Source of the DNA: Alphaproteobacteria bacterium
GTDB lineage: Bacteria; Pseudomonadota; Alphaproteobacteria; UBA6615
Direction: 5' to 3'
Assembly: GCA_030831135.1 (NCBI GenBank)
Contig: JAURLR010000051.1
Coordinates: 1-5,228, forward strand
Length of the DNA stretch: 5,228 nucleotides
Of this stretch, positions 1-5,228 are shown piece by piece; position 1 is the first letter of the stretch, and each line of letters starts with the position of its first letter. The notes below the pieces were generated by a model. It did not search any database, was not told where the DNA came from, and saw only the letters and a program-made list of their open reading frames with translations. A program made the translations under genes and the position numbers.

Positions 1-498
1 GTCGTTCAACGACACCTGCACAAGCGTGTAGGCTGGGTCGCCCTTCGTCATCTGCGACCAGACAAACACCATGGCCGTGCAAGGGGCCGCCCCGAGCAGA
101 ATCAGTCCGGCGATATACTGCTCGGCGTCATCGGCAGGTATGAAGGGCGCAAATACAACTTCAAAGAACACGACAGCCAGTGCTGCCATGGTAAACGGCT
201 TCACAAGCCAGTTCACAATAAGCGTGAGGACGATCCCCTTAGGTCGACTCCCGATGGTCTTCAGGCTGCCAAAATCGACAGAGATCATCATCGGATAGAT
301 CATCGCCCAGATCAGAACCGCGATGATCAGATTTACCGACGCGTATTCGATTGCTGCCACGCTGGCAAACAGGTCCGGTGCAATATTGCCAAGCCCCAAT
401 CCTGCCAGAATGGAAAGTCCGACCCAGACGGACAACCATTTCTCGAATATGCCCAGACCGGCTGCAGCCGGTTGTTTTTCCGCAAAGTTTCCCGTCAT
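1..498 (-). CDS. acr3: ACR3-family arsenite efflux permease, N-terminal 166 residues (3' end beyond window)
   Basis: The protein is predicted to extrude arsenite across the inner membrane; it belongs to the ACR3 branch of the BASS transporter superfamily, not the unrelated ArsB antiporter family. The reading frame is open from ATG 498 to the left edge, giving 166 residues, roughly the first half of a protein usually near 350 residues with 10 membrane helices. Hydrophobic stretches are visible at about residues 22-40, 55-73, 88-117 and 128-148. Family landmarks are [10 protein letters not shown] (96-105), [15 protein letters not shown] (134-148) and [14 protein letters not shown] (153-166). 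Cys140 in the APCTAM motif matches the cysteine known to be essential in characterised Acr3 proteins. The start is firm: a GGAG sequence lies about 7 bases upstream, and no ATG, GTG or TTG occurs in frame between it and the upstream stop. No arsR or arsC is visible here; any ars partners would lie to the left. Confidence 0.93.
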   Translation of the reverse strand, partial: MTGNFAEKQPAAAGLGIFEKWLSVWVGLSILAGLGLGNIAPDLFASVAAIEYASVNLIIAVLIWAMIYPMMISVDFGSLKTIGSRPKGIVLTLIVNWLVKPFTMAALAVVFFEVVFAPFIPADDAEQYIAGLILLGAAPCTAMVFVWSQMTKGDPAYTLVQVSLND

Positions 499-598
499 TT
501 TCGAGCTCCAGCGGCTACAGATCGTGCCTGCGCCATTTCCGAGGGTTTGGTCATGAGGTTAGATCGCAATTATGACCGTTTTGGTTTCGTGCGTGGTT
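499..598 (-). promoter_or_regulatory. Leader of the arsenite permease gene with possible -10 box and inverted repeat
   Basis: This 100-bp gap separates the glucosaminidase stop codon from the acr3 start on the same strand. Read on the minus strand it holds CATAAT (574-569), a 5/6 match to a sigma-70 -10 box, but no good -35 hexamer lies 16-18 bases upstream. The possible -10 box overlaps one arm of a 6-bp inverted repeat (GGTCAT at 549-554 and ATGACC at 572-577, 17-base spacer). A GGAG ribosome-binding site precedes the ATG at 498. No terminator hairpin follows the glucosaminidase gene, so read-through transcription is also possible. The promoter and operator roles are inference. Confidence 0.25.
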
Positions 599-1579
599 TT
601 AAAGCGGGCCTGTTGTGATCCGTGTGGTCTGGTGATCTTTTAGTCGCGCACTGTCTGCAGCGGAAAGACCATTTCGCGCAATCAGATTGCGCACCAGACT
701 CACATAGGCAGCGCCTTTCTCGGAATAGGCCAGCAGCCCGTCTGCGAGCGGCGCACCACGAGGATTTTGATCCTGCCGACGGGCCGCAGCACGCAATTCG
801 CGAAACGAACGGTAAGCCGCATTAGTGTTCAGGTTCTTCATATACGAGCGAATCGAATCTTTTGGCGTTCTGAATGTGGCGATACGGTAATCGCCCAGTT
901 CGGTGCGTTGTTTCCCGGGCACCAATCCCTTGCCCAAATGCCACTGGCCGAACAAGGCATTGCCTTCGACCGCAAACCTGGATGACGCATAGGCGCTTTC
1001 AACGGCAGCCTGTGCCAAAGCGAGGGACGGGGGAATGACATCCACGCGATGCAACAGCGGCTTGATGGAAGTGGGGCTCAGATTATTTTCACGATCCCTG
1101 ATCGGCAATCCGTAACGCTCCGCCACTTCCATGAGCCACTTCAGATCATCCGAAGATGCTGACCGGGATTCTGCCAGGGTTGCACCGATCGCCTGCAACC
1201 GTTTCCGGTCACCCAGAATTTCCTCATTGACCATCAGAACCATGGGGAGGAGGGCGCGAAAAAACAGGCTCTTCTTGCGGTCTACCGTCAGGCCTTCTGC
1301 CCAGTCCTGGGGAATATCCGAAACAACAAAGCGCGGCACTTCGGCATTTCCTGTACGCAGGCTTTTGGAGGTATATCCGATGGTCTCGAAATGGGCAGAC
1401 AGATCCTGCGGCGCGGCGATGCGCACGCGCGAACTGTCGAGCAGTTCACGTGTAAAAACGATGGCACCGAGTGCCACCACAATTCCAAACAGGACGACAA
1501 GTATGCGACGCCGTGGCCATCTGGTTCGGGATTCAGGTTTGCGGTCCAACAGAGTTTTCCTTGTTCGCATTCCGGTCAT
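599..1579 (-). CDS. Membrane-anchored Bax-like glucosaminidase domain protein
   Basis: This 326-residue protein is predicted to cleave the glycan backbone of peptidoglycan in the periplasm (endo-beta-N-acetylglucosaminidase fold, Glucosaminidase family PF01832, Bax subfamily). An arginine-rich cytoplasmic start (RTRWPRRR, 18-25) precedes one hydrophobic segment at about 26-42, which fits an uncleaved signal anchor. The Bax-type N-terminal region follows, with VPRF (81-84) and a block at about 100-130 containing DRKK, LLPMVLMVNEEIL and GDRKRL. The catalytic domain has PPSLALAQAAVESAYASSRF (183-202), where Glu194 sits at the expected catalytic position, then GNALFGQW (206-213). An in-frame TGA abuts ATG 1579, so the frame cannot start earlier. 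ATG 1570 (residue 4) is an equally plausible start, because the only purine-rich sequence, AAGG, lies about 13 bases before 1579. The gene is divergent from the YciI-domain gene. The native substrate and physiological role are not shown by the sequence. Confidence 0.88.
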   Translation of the reverse strand: MTGMRTRKTLLDRKPESRTRWPRRRILVVLFGIVVALGAIVFTRELLDSSRVRIAAPQDLSAHFETIGYTSKSLRTGNAEVPRFVVSDIPQDWAEGLTVDRKKSLFFRALLPMVLMVNEEILGDRKRLQAIGATLAESRSASSDDLKWLMEVAERYGLPIRDRENNLSPTSIKPLLHRVDVIPPSLALAQAAVESAYASSRFAVEGNALFGQWHLGKGLVPGKQRTELGDYRIATFRTPKDSIRSYMKNLNTNAAYRSFRELRAAARRQDQNPRGAPLADGLLAYSEKGAAYVSLVRNLIARNGLSAADSARLKDHQTTRITTGPL

Positions 1580-1681
1580 TCACGCGGATTCACCTTGGCG
1601 TTTCTACACCCGGTGCCTACATTCCTGACATCCGTATTCCGACGGAAACAAACCGTCAAATTCAATTGGGAGGACCCATTC
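1580..1681. promoter_or_regulatory. Divergent intergenic region between glucosaminidase and YciI-domain genes
   Basis: This 102-bp gap must carry the promoters of both outward-facing genes unless they lie inside coding sequence. On the minus strand TTGACG (1659-1654) is followed after 17 bases by TACGGA (1636-1631); the -35 box is good but the -10 box is poor. On the plus strand CTGACA (1625-1630) has no acceptable -10 partner. A short inverted repeat, GACGG (1641-1645) and CCGTC (1653-1657) with a 7-base spacer, lies in the middle and overlaps the candidate minus-strand promoter. The assignment of specific boxes is tentative. Confidence 0.3.
1668..1674 (+). promoter_or_regulatory. Strong Shine-Dalgarno that sets the YciI-gene start
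   Basis: GGGAGGA lies 7 bases before ATG 1682. The open frame extends upstream to 1391, over the divergent glucosaminidase gene, but this near-perfect ribosome-binding site and the start of family-like sequence show that translation begins at 1682. Confidence 0.85.
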
Positions 1682-2074
1682 ATGGCCGACGGCGTACCAA
1701 CACGTACTCAAATTCTCGAAGCCAGCGGTGACATGCTGAAATGGCAGGTCTATGTCGTACACACATTTCCGAAAAACGGCCTTGGGCCGGTGATGGAAAA
1801 TATCGGACCGCATCTCGCCCATCAGGCAAAGATGGAAGCCGAGGGCATTTTCGTTGCGGCAGGGCCCCATTGGGAAGATGACGAGGAAACCTGGGGTGGT
1901 GAGGGCATGTTCGTTGTACGCGCCCGTGATCTCGCCCATGCCAAGGAAATTGCCGCCGCAGATCCAATGCACACCAGTGGTGCACGTGATTACCGCGTCC
2001 GGCCCTGGCTCATCAACGAAGGTACGATCACCGTGAAGGTGAACTTTGCCTCCGGATCACGCGAAGTTTCCTGA
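1682..2074 (+). CDS. YciI family (YCII-related domain) protein
   Basis: This 130-residue cytosolic protein carries one YCII-related domain (PF03795), a small dimeric alpha/beta ferredoxin-like fold, at about residues 20-110. Visible family features are the opening strand WQVYVVHTFP (21-30), His44 in GPHLAHQ (42-48), the helix and turn leading to GIFVAAGPHW (55-64), the second strand GMFVVRARD (75-83), AADPMHTSG (92-100) with Asp94, and VRPWLINEG (106-114). His44 and Asp94 correspond to the conserved His/Asp pair proposed as an active site in this family. The protein is somewhat longer than a minimal domain, with about 20 extra residues at the N-terminus and a short tail after 114. No reaction can be assigned: YciI-like proteins include muconolactone-isomerase-like enzymes, a chlorohydroquinone dehydrochlorinase relative and many uncharacterised members. 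It has its own ribosome-binding site and a downstream hairpin, so it is probably monocistronic. Confidence 0.88.
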   Translation: MADGVPTRTQILEASGDMLKWQVYVVHTFPKNGLGPVMENIGPHLAHQAKMEAEGIFVAAGPHWEDDEETWGGEGMFVVRARDLAHAKEIAAADPMHTSGARDYRVRPWLINEGTITVKVNFASGSREVS

Positions 2075-2101
2075 TTGTTTTTAGACTGATGGAACGAATT
2101 T

Positions 2102-2133
2102 CGGCCACCCCTGGGGTGGCCGTTGTTCATTCT
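2102..2133 (+). terminator. Probable rho-independent terminator after the YciI-domain gene
   Basis: A perfect 10-bp inverted repeat (2102-2111 and 2113-2122, arms CGGCCACCCC and GGGGTGGCCG) lies 27 bases after the stop codon. With a single base between the arms, the innermost pairs must open to form the loop. The following tract, TTGTTCATTCT, is only moderately T-rich, so termination may be incomplete. The position between two plus-strand genes supports the call. Confidence 0.7.
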
Positions 2134-2247
2134 AAGTTCGGAAAGATTGAATTTTTCGACACGAAAATGAAACAAGTGGCAGGATAATTGCCTCTATGAT
2201 GTCGACTAACTCATGACGCACTCAAATTGAGACAAGGTAAAACCACA
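2134..2247 (+). promoter_or_regulatory. Probable promoter region and leader of the AsmA-like gene
   Basis: This A/T-richer stretch lies between the preceding terminator and the next start codon, so it should hold the promoter. Two 5/6 matches to a -10 box are present, GATAAT (2183-2188) and TATGAT (2195-2200). Neither has a good -35 box at 16-18 bases; TCGACA (2156-2161) is a 5/6 match but lies 21 bases from GATAAT. An AAGG ribosome-binding site sits at 2234-2237, 10 bases before ATG 2248. Which hexamers are used is not certain. Confidence 0.35.
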
Positions 2248-3048
2248 ATGAAAAAAATACTGATCGGACTTGGTGTCCTGGCGATTCTCGTCGGCGTCGG
2301 CGTATTCGTCTTTCTTGGCCAGCTGAACGACATTGTTCGCGCAGCGATCGAGAAAGTCGGTTCGGACATGACGCAGACCAATGTCGAACTCAACGAAGTC
2401 GATATCGAACTGACCTCGGGAAAAGGCGCATTGCGCGGCTTCCGGGTCACCAACCCGAACGGCTTCAGCGCCGATGACGCCTTCAAGTTCGGAGAAGTCT
2501 CCATCGAACTGGACCTGGCAACGATTCAGAGCGACCCGGTGGTCATCAAGGAACTGGTCATTCAGAGCCCGGAAATTTTCTATGAGTTCCTTCAAAACGG
2601 CGACAGCAACCTCCAGACCCTGAATGACACCGTTCAGTCCCGCGCCAAGTCCTCCGAAAGCAGCGAATCCAAGGAAGAGGGGCCGAAGTTCATCATCGAA
2701 AACCTTTACCTGCGCGATGGCTCCGTTTCGGTCCGCGCGCCTCTGCTCAACGAGAAGCTCTCGGTTCCGATGCCGGACCTTCACCTGACCGATATCGGCA
2801 AGAAGGACAACGGCGCAACGGCCCGTGAAGTCGCCGATCAGACCATGCAGGCCGTCCTCAAGGGCGCGCAGAACGCGGTTGCAAAGGCACAGATCAATGT
2901 TGACCAGCTGACCGGTGCAGCCATGGACCAGATCAACAAGGCAACCGGTGATGTCCAGAAGCAGCTTGAGGACGCAACCTCGGGTTCGGGTATCGGAAAT
3001 GTCGGTGAAGACGCCGGCAGCGCCATCAAGGGATTGCTCGGAAAGTAG
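2248..3048 (+). CDS. AsmA-like signal-anchored envelope protein
   Basis: This 266-residue protein starts with MKK and a hydrophobic segment at about 4-24, which fits an uncleaved anchor with the rest in the periplasm. Residues about 30-130 resemble the N-terminal repeat of AsmA/DUF748-type proteins: short beta-strand units such as VELNEVDIEL (46-55), a GxxRGFRVTNPNGFS core (60-74), FKFGEVSIELDL (79-90), VVIKELVIQSPEIFYE (98-113) and GDSNLQTL (118-125). A Ser/Glu/Lys-rich linker (131-146) leads to a second strand-rich unit (147-182). Residues about 190-245 are predicted helical or coiled, rich in Ala and Gln, with a Gly/Ser-rich tail. AsmA-like proteins are linked to phospholipid transport or outer-membrane assembly, but this one is much shorter than AsmA, TamB or YhdP, so the role here is inference only. 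The start is ATG 2248 rather than TTG 2227, because AAGG fits the ATG and the hydrophobic segment begins there. Terminators on both sides suggest a single-gene transcript. Confidence 0.72.
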   Translation: MKKILIGLGVLAILVGVGVFVFLGQLNDIVRAAIEKVGSDMTQTNVELNEVDIELTSGKGALRGFRVTNPNGFSADDAFKFGEVSIELDLATIQSDPVVIKELVIQSPEIFYEFLQNGDSNLQTLNDTVQSRAKSSESSESKEEGPKFIIENLYLRDGSVSVRAPLLNEKLSVPMPDLHLTDIGKKDNGATAREVADQTMQAVLKGAQNAVAKAQINVDQLTGAAMDQINKATGDVQKQLEDATSGSGIGNVGEDAGSAIKGLLGK

Positions 3049-3075
3049 CGAATCCCGTTCGATTACGCGTATCGA

Positions 3076-3103
3076 GGGGGCGTCCTGCGGGTCGCCCCCT
3101 TTT
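3076..3103 (+). terminator. Rho-independent terminator after the AsmA-like gene
   Basis: A 7-bp GC stem (GGGGGCG at 3076-3082 and CGCCCCC at 3093-3099) encloses a 10-base loop and is followed directly by TTTT (3100-3103). It lies 27 bases after the upstream stop codon. The T-run ends only 16 bases before the recQ ATG, so it also occupies the space where a recQ promoter would be expected. Confidence 0.85.
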
Positions 3104-3119
3104 CCATTCCCGGAACGCC

Positions 3120-4916
3120 ATGTCCCTGACGCCAGAAACAGTCCTTGAATCTGTCTTCGGGTTCCCCGCTTTTCGCCCCGGTCAGCGGGAGATCGTGGAC
3201 CGTCTGCTGGATGGCACCAACACGCTTTCGGTCATGCCGACGGGGGCGGGAAAGTCGATCTGTTACCAGCTTCCCGCGCTGATCGTGGACCGCCTGACGG
3301 TCGTCATCTCACCGCTCGTCGCCCTGATGGACGACCAGGTCGCGGGATTGCGCGCCAATGGTGTCGAAGCGGCCTGTATCCATTCGAACCGGTCGCGCGA
3401 GGACAACGTGGCAGACTGGCGCCGGGTTCAGGACGGAACAATCCGGCTGCTCTATCTTTCGCCCGAACGCCTGATGACCGAACGGATGCTGAGCGCGCTT
3501 CAGGGGCTCGATCCGGCCATGTTTGTGGTTGACGAGGCCCATTGCATCTCCAAATGGGGCTTCAGTTTCCGGCCCGAATACGAGGCGCTGTCGAGCCTGC
3601 GAACCCGCTTTCCCAACGCGACCCTGAGCGCCTTTACAGCCACAGCAGACACCGCGACCCGGCAGGATATCGCCACAAAGCTGTTTGGCGGGAAGGGCGA
3701 TATCGTGGTCCGGGGTTTTGACCGCCCCAATCTGCGGCTGGCCGTTGCGCCCAAGACAGACTGGCGCAAGCAACTTCTGGAATTCGTCAAATCCCGCAGC
3801 ACCGGGGCAGGGATCGTCTATTGCCTGTCCCGCAAGCTCACCGAGGAGACGGCCAGCCTGCTACGTGACAAGGGCTTCAAGGCGCTGCCCTATCATGCCG
3901 GATTGCCGCAGGACGTACGCCGGGAAAACCAGGAAACCTTCATGGCCGAGGACGCGACCATCATGGTCGCGACAATCGCCTTCGGTATGGGCATCGACAA
4001 GCCCGACATCCGCTATGTGTTCCATTTGAACCTGCCGGGCAGCATGGAAGCCTATTATCAGGAAATCGGCCGCGCGGGCCGCGACGGCAACCCGGCTGAC
4101 GTGCATATGCTCTATGGGCTGGATGACATCCGGATGCGCCGCCAGTTCATTGCCCAGGACGAGGGCAACGAAGATCACAAGCGCCGCGAACACAAACGGC
4201 TGGATTCCCTGCTGGCCTATGGCGAGGCCACGTCCTGCCGACGCGTGGCCTTGCTGACCTATTTCGGCGAGAGCACGCAAGCCTGCGGCAATTGCGATAT
4301 CTGTATTGATCCGCCGACCCTGATCGATGGCACAAAAGAGGCCCAGATGCTGCTGAGCGCCGTTGCGCGCACCGGGCAGGTCTTTGGTGCCGCCCATATT
4401 GTCGATGTGCTGCGTGGCGCGGCTTCGGAGAAAATTCTCGCGCGCGGCCACAATACGCTGCCAGTCTATGGAGCCGGGAAGGAACGCCCGAAGAATTTCT
4501 GGACCGCCTTCATTCGCCAAGCTGTTGCCTCGGGCTATCTGTCCATCGATGTCGAGGGCTATGGCGGGCTGCAACTGACCGAAAAGGCGGACCCCGTCCT
4601 GAAGGGCGAACAGGCCTTCGAATACCGGGACATTCCGAAAACCAAGGCCGCGTCGTCCCGCAGCAAGCAAAGCCCCGCTGCGGCAGCATCACTCGATGAC
4701 GCCGATACCGAACTCTTCGCCAACCTCAAGGCGCTGCGGCGTAATCTGGCTCAGGAGCGCAAGGTCCCGGCCTATGTCATCTTCTCCGACGCCACCCTGC
4801 TCGATATGTGTGTCATGAAGCCGAATGATCTAGAGACACTGGCATTGGTGAACGGGGTGGGTCCGAAGAAGCTGAAGGATTTCGGCGCGATGTTTCTGCA
4901 GGAACTGAAGGCCTAG
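3120..4916 (+). CDS. recQ: ATP-dependent DNA helicase RecQ
   Basis: RecQ is a 3'-5' superfamily 2 helicase acting in recombination repair and stalled-fork processing. The 598 residues match the usual bacterial length and domain order. The helicase core carries motif 0 (FGFPAFRPGQ, 13-22), Walker A (PTGAGKS, Lys45), DEAH (138-141), motif III (SAFTATA, 170-176), motif IV near GIVYC (231-235), motif V (ATIAFGMGIDKPDIR, 284-298) and motif VI (YYQEIGRAGRDG, 312-323). The zinc-binding site is Cys373, Cys389, Cys392 and Cys395. A winged-helix RQC domain covers about 405-495, followed by a low-complexity Ala/Ser/Lys linker (about 507-525) and a C-terminal HRDC domain (about 528-598) with VPAYVIFSDATL. 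The aromatic-rich loop reads SKWGFSFRPEY (144-154) where E. coli has SQWGHDFRPEY. The start fits because motif 0 begins at residue 13; the ribosome-binding site is weak (CGGAA, 4 bases upstream). A terminator lies immediately upstream. Confidence 0.97.
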   Translation: MSLTPETVLESVFGFPAFRPGQREIVDRLLDGTNTLSVMPTGAGKSICYQLPALIVDRLTVVISPLVALMDDQVAGLRANGVEAACIHSNRSREDNVADWRRVQDGTIRLLYLSPERLMTERMLSALQGLDPAMFVVDEAHCISKWGFSFRPEYEALSSLRTRFPNATLSAFTATADTATRQDIATKLFGGKGDIVVRGFDRPNLRLAVAPKTDWRKQLLEFVKSRSTGAGIVYCLSRKLTEETASLLRDKGFKALPYHAGLPQDVRRENQETFMAEDATIMVATIAFGMGIDKPDIRYVFHLNLPGSMEAYYQEIGRAGRDGNPADVHMLYGLDDIRMRRQFIAQDEGNEDHKRREHKRLDSLLAYGEATSCRRVALLTYFGESTQACGNCDICIDPPTLIDGTKEAQMLLSAVARTGQVFGAAHIVDVLRGAASEKILARGHNTLPVYGAGKERPKNFWTAFIRQAVASGYLSIDVEGYGGLQLTEKADPVLKGEQAFEYRDIPKTKAASSRSKQSPAAAASLDDADTELFANLKALRRNLAQERKVPAYVIFSDATLLDMCVMKPNDLETLALVNGVGPKKLKDFGAMFLQELKA

Positions 4917-4917
4917 C

Positions 4918-5228
4918 TCAGTCTGCGCTGTCCGACCGTTCGAGCATGTAATCCCGAACGACGGGTACGTCGTCGCGCTCGCGCGAGATCATCAGCTGGA
5001 ACACCATGTTCGAGCCGTGCAGAAAGCCCAGCTCGACCGCCGACAGATAGAACTCCCACATCCGGCAGAACCGCTCGTCATAGAGTGTGCGCGCGGCATC
5101 CCGGTTGGCGGCGAACCGCAGCCGCCAGTGCCGGATCGTATGGTAGTAGTGCAGCCGCAGCACTTCCATGTCGGCCACCCAGAGGCCGAGACGCTCGGTC
5201 ACCTCAAACACTTCCGAGAGCGCGGGCA
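4918..5228 (-). CDS. cfa: Cyclopropane-fatty-acyl-phospholipid synthase-type methyltransferase, C-terminal 102 residues (5' end beyond window)
   Basis: CFA synthases transfer a methylene group from S-adenosylmethionine to the double bond of unsaturated acyl chains in membrane phospholipids. Only the C-terminal end is present: the SAM-binding Rossmann motifs lie outside the window. The visible part is characteristic of the family: PALSEV at the edge, then LGLWVADMEVLRLHYYHT, a HWRLRF segment, LYDERFCRMWEFYLS and GSNMVFQLMIS, ending in a charged tail with RSDSAD. The Tyr of the WEFYL motif corresponds to the conserved YY pair of E. coli Cfa (its second Tyr is reported as a bicarbonate ligand). 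An internal GTG at 5211 is not the true start because family sequence continues in frame to the window edge. The stop codon faces the recQ stop with one base between. A close paralogue of Cfa acting on another lipid or on mycolic-type chains cannot be excluded from this fragment. Confidence 0.88.
   Translation of the reverse strand, partial: PALSEVFEVTERLGLWVADMEVLRLHYYHTIRHWRLRFAANRDAARTLYDERFCRMWEFYLSAVELGFLHGSNMVFQLMISRERDDVPVVRDYMLERSDSAD

Noticed and set aside
1131..1628. Open frame of 165 codons on the plus strand opposite the glucosaminidase gene
   Set aside because: The minus-strand frame carries clear Bax-family motifs across the same bases; the plus-strand peptide is Arg/Ser-rich with no recognisable sequence.
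1391..1681. N-terminal extension of the YciI-domain protein by 97 residues
   Set aside because: The extension overlaps the divergent glucosaminidase gene, is unlike family sequence, and a strong GGGAGGA site directs initiation at 1682.
2206..2784. Open frame of 192 codons on the minus strand opposite the AsmA-like gene
   Set aside because: Its composition mirrors the codons of the plus-strand gene, and it runs across the promoter region and the signal-anchor coding sequence. No family features are seen.
3240..3257. RecQ Walker A reads TGAGKS rather than the E. coli TGGGKS
   Set aside because: The invariant GKS is intact and Ala at this position is common in RecQ and other P-loop helicases, so it is not notable.
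3861..4670. Long open frame of 269 codons on the minus strand inside recQ
   Set aside because: It lies wholly antisense to a certain recQ gene, has no recognisable domain, and is explained by the G/C-biased third positions of recQ.
5209..5211. GTG as the start of the right-hand minus-strand gene
   Set aside because: The frame stays open to the window edge and the residues upstream (PALSE) match the CFA synthase family, so the gene is simply cut by the window.

Overview
The window looks like ordinary chromosomal sequence from a Gram-negative alphaproteobacterium. This is inferred from moderately high G+C, the style of the RecQ, Bax-type glucosaminidase and cyclopropane-fatty-acid synthase proteins, and strong G/C preference at third codon positions. 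A Rhodospirillales-like or other marine lineage is plausible, but the sequence alone does not fix a genus. No mobile element, tRNA, rRNA, CRISPR array or phage gene was seen.

Layout from left to right. Positions 1-498 (minus strand) hold the N-terminal half of an ACR3-type arsenite efflux permease that runs off the left edge. After a 100-bp gap comes a membrane-anchored Bax-family glucosaminidase (599-1579, minus). A divergent intergenic region of about 100 bp separates it from a small YciI-domain protein (1682-2074, plus), which is followed by a strong GC hairpin. Next is a stand-alone AsmA-like, signal-anchored protein (2248-3048, plus), closed by a canonical rho-independent terminator. recQ (3120-4916, plus) starts only 16 bp after the U-tract of that terminator. 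The last gene, the C-terminal end of a cyclopropane-fatty-acyl-phospholipid synthase-type methyltransferase (4918-5228, minus), meets recQ tail to tail with one base between the stop codons.

The genes do not form an obvious common pathway. Three act at the envelope (arsenite efflux, peptidoglycan hydrolysis, AsmA-like protein), one modifies membrane lipids (CFA synthase), one repairs DNA (RecQ), and the YciI protein has no assigned role. The terminators and strand switches suggest several short transcription units rather than one operon. I found no convincing undescribed system. The points most worth a second look are the altered aromatic-rich loop of RecQ, the terminator placed directly in front of recQ, the 1-bp convergent recQ/cfa junction, and an inverted repeat in the leader of the arsenite permease gene.
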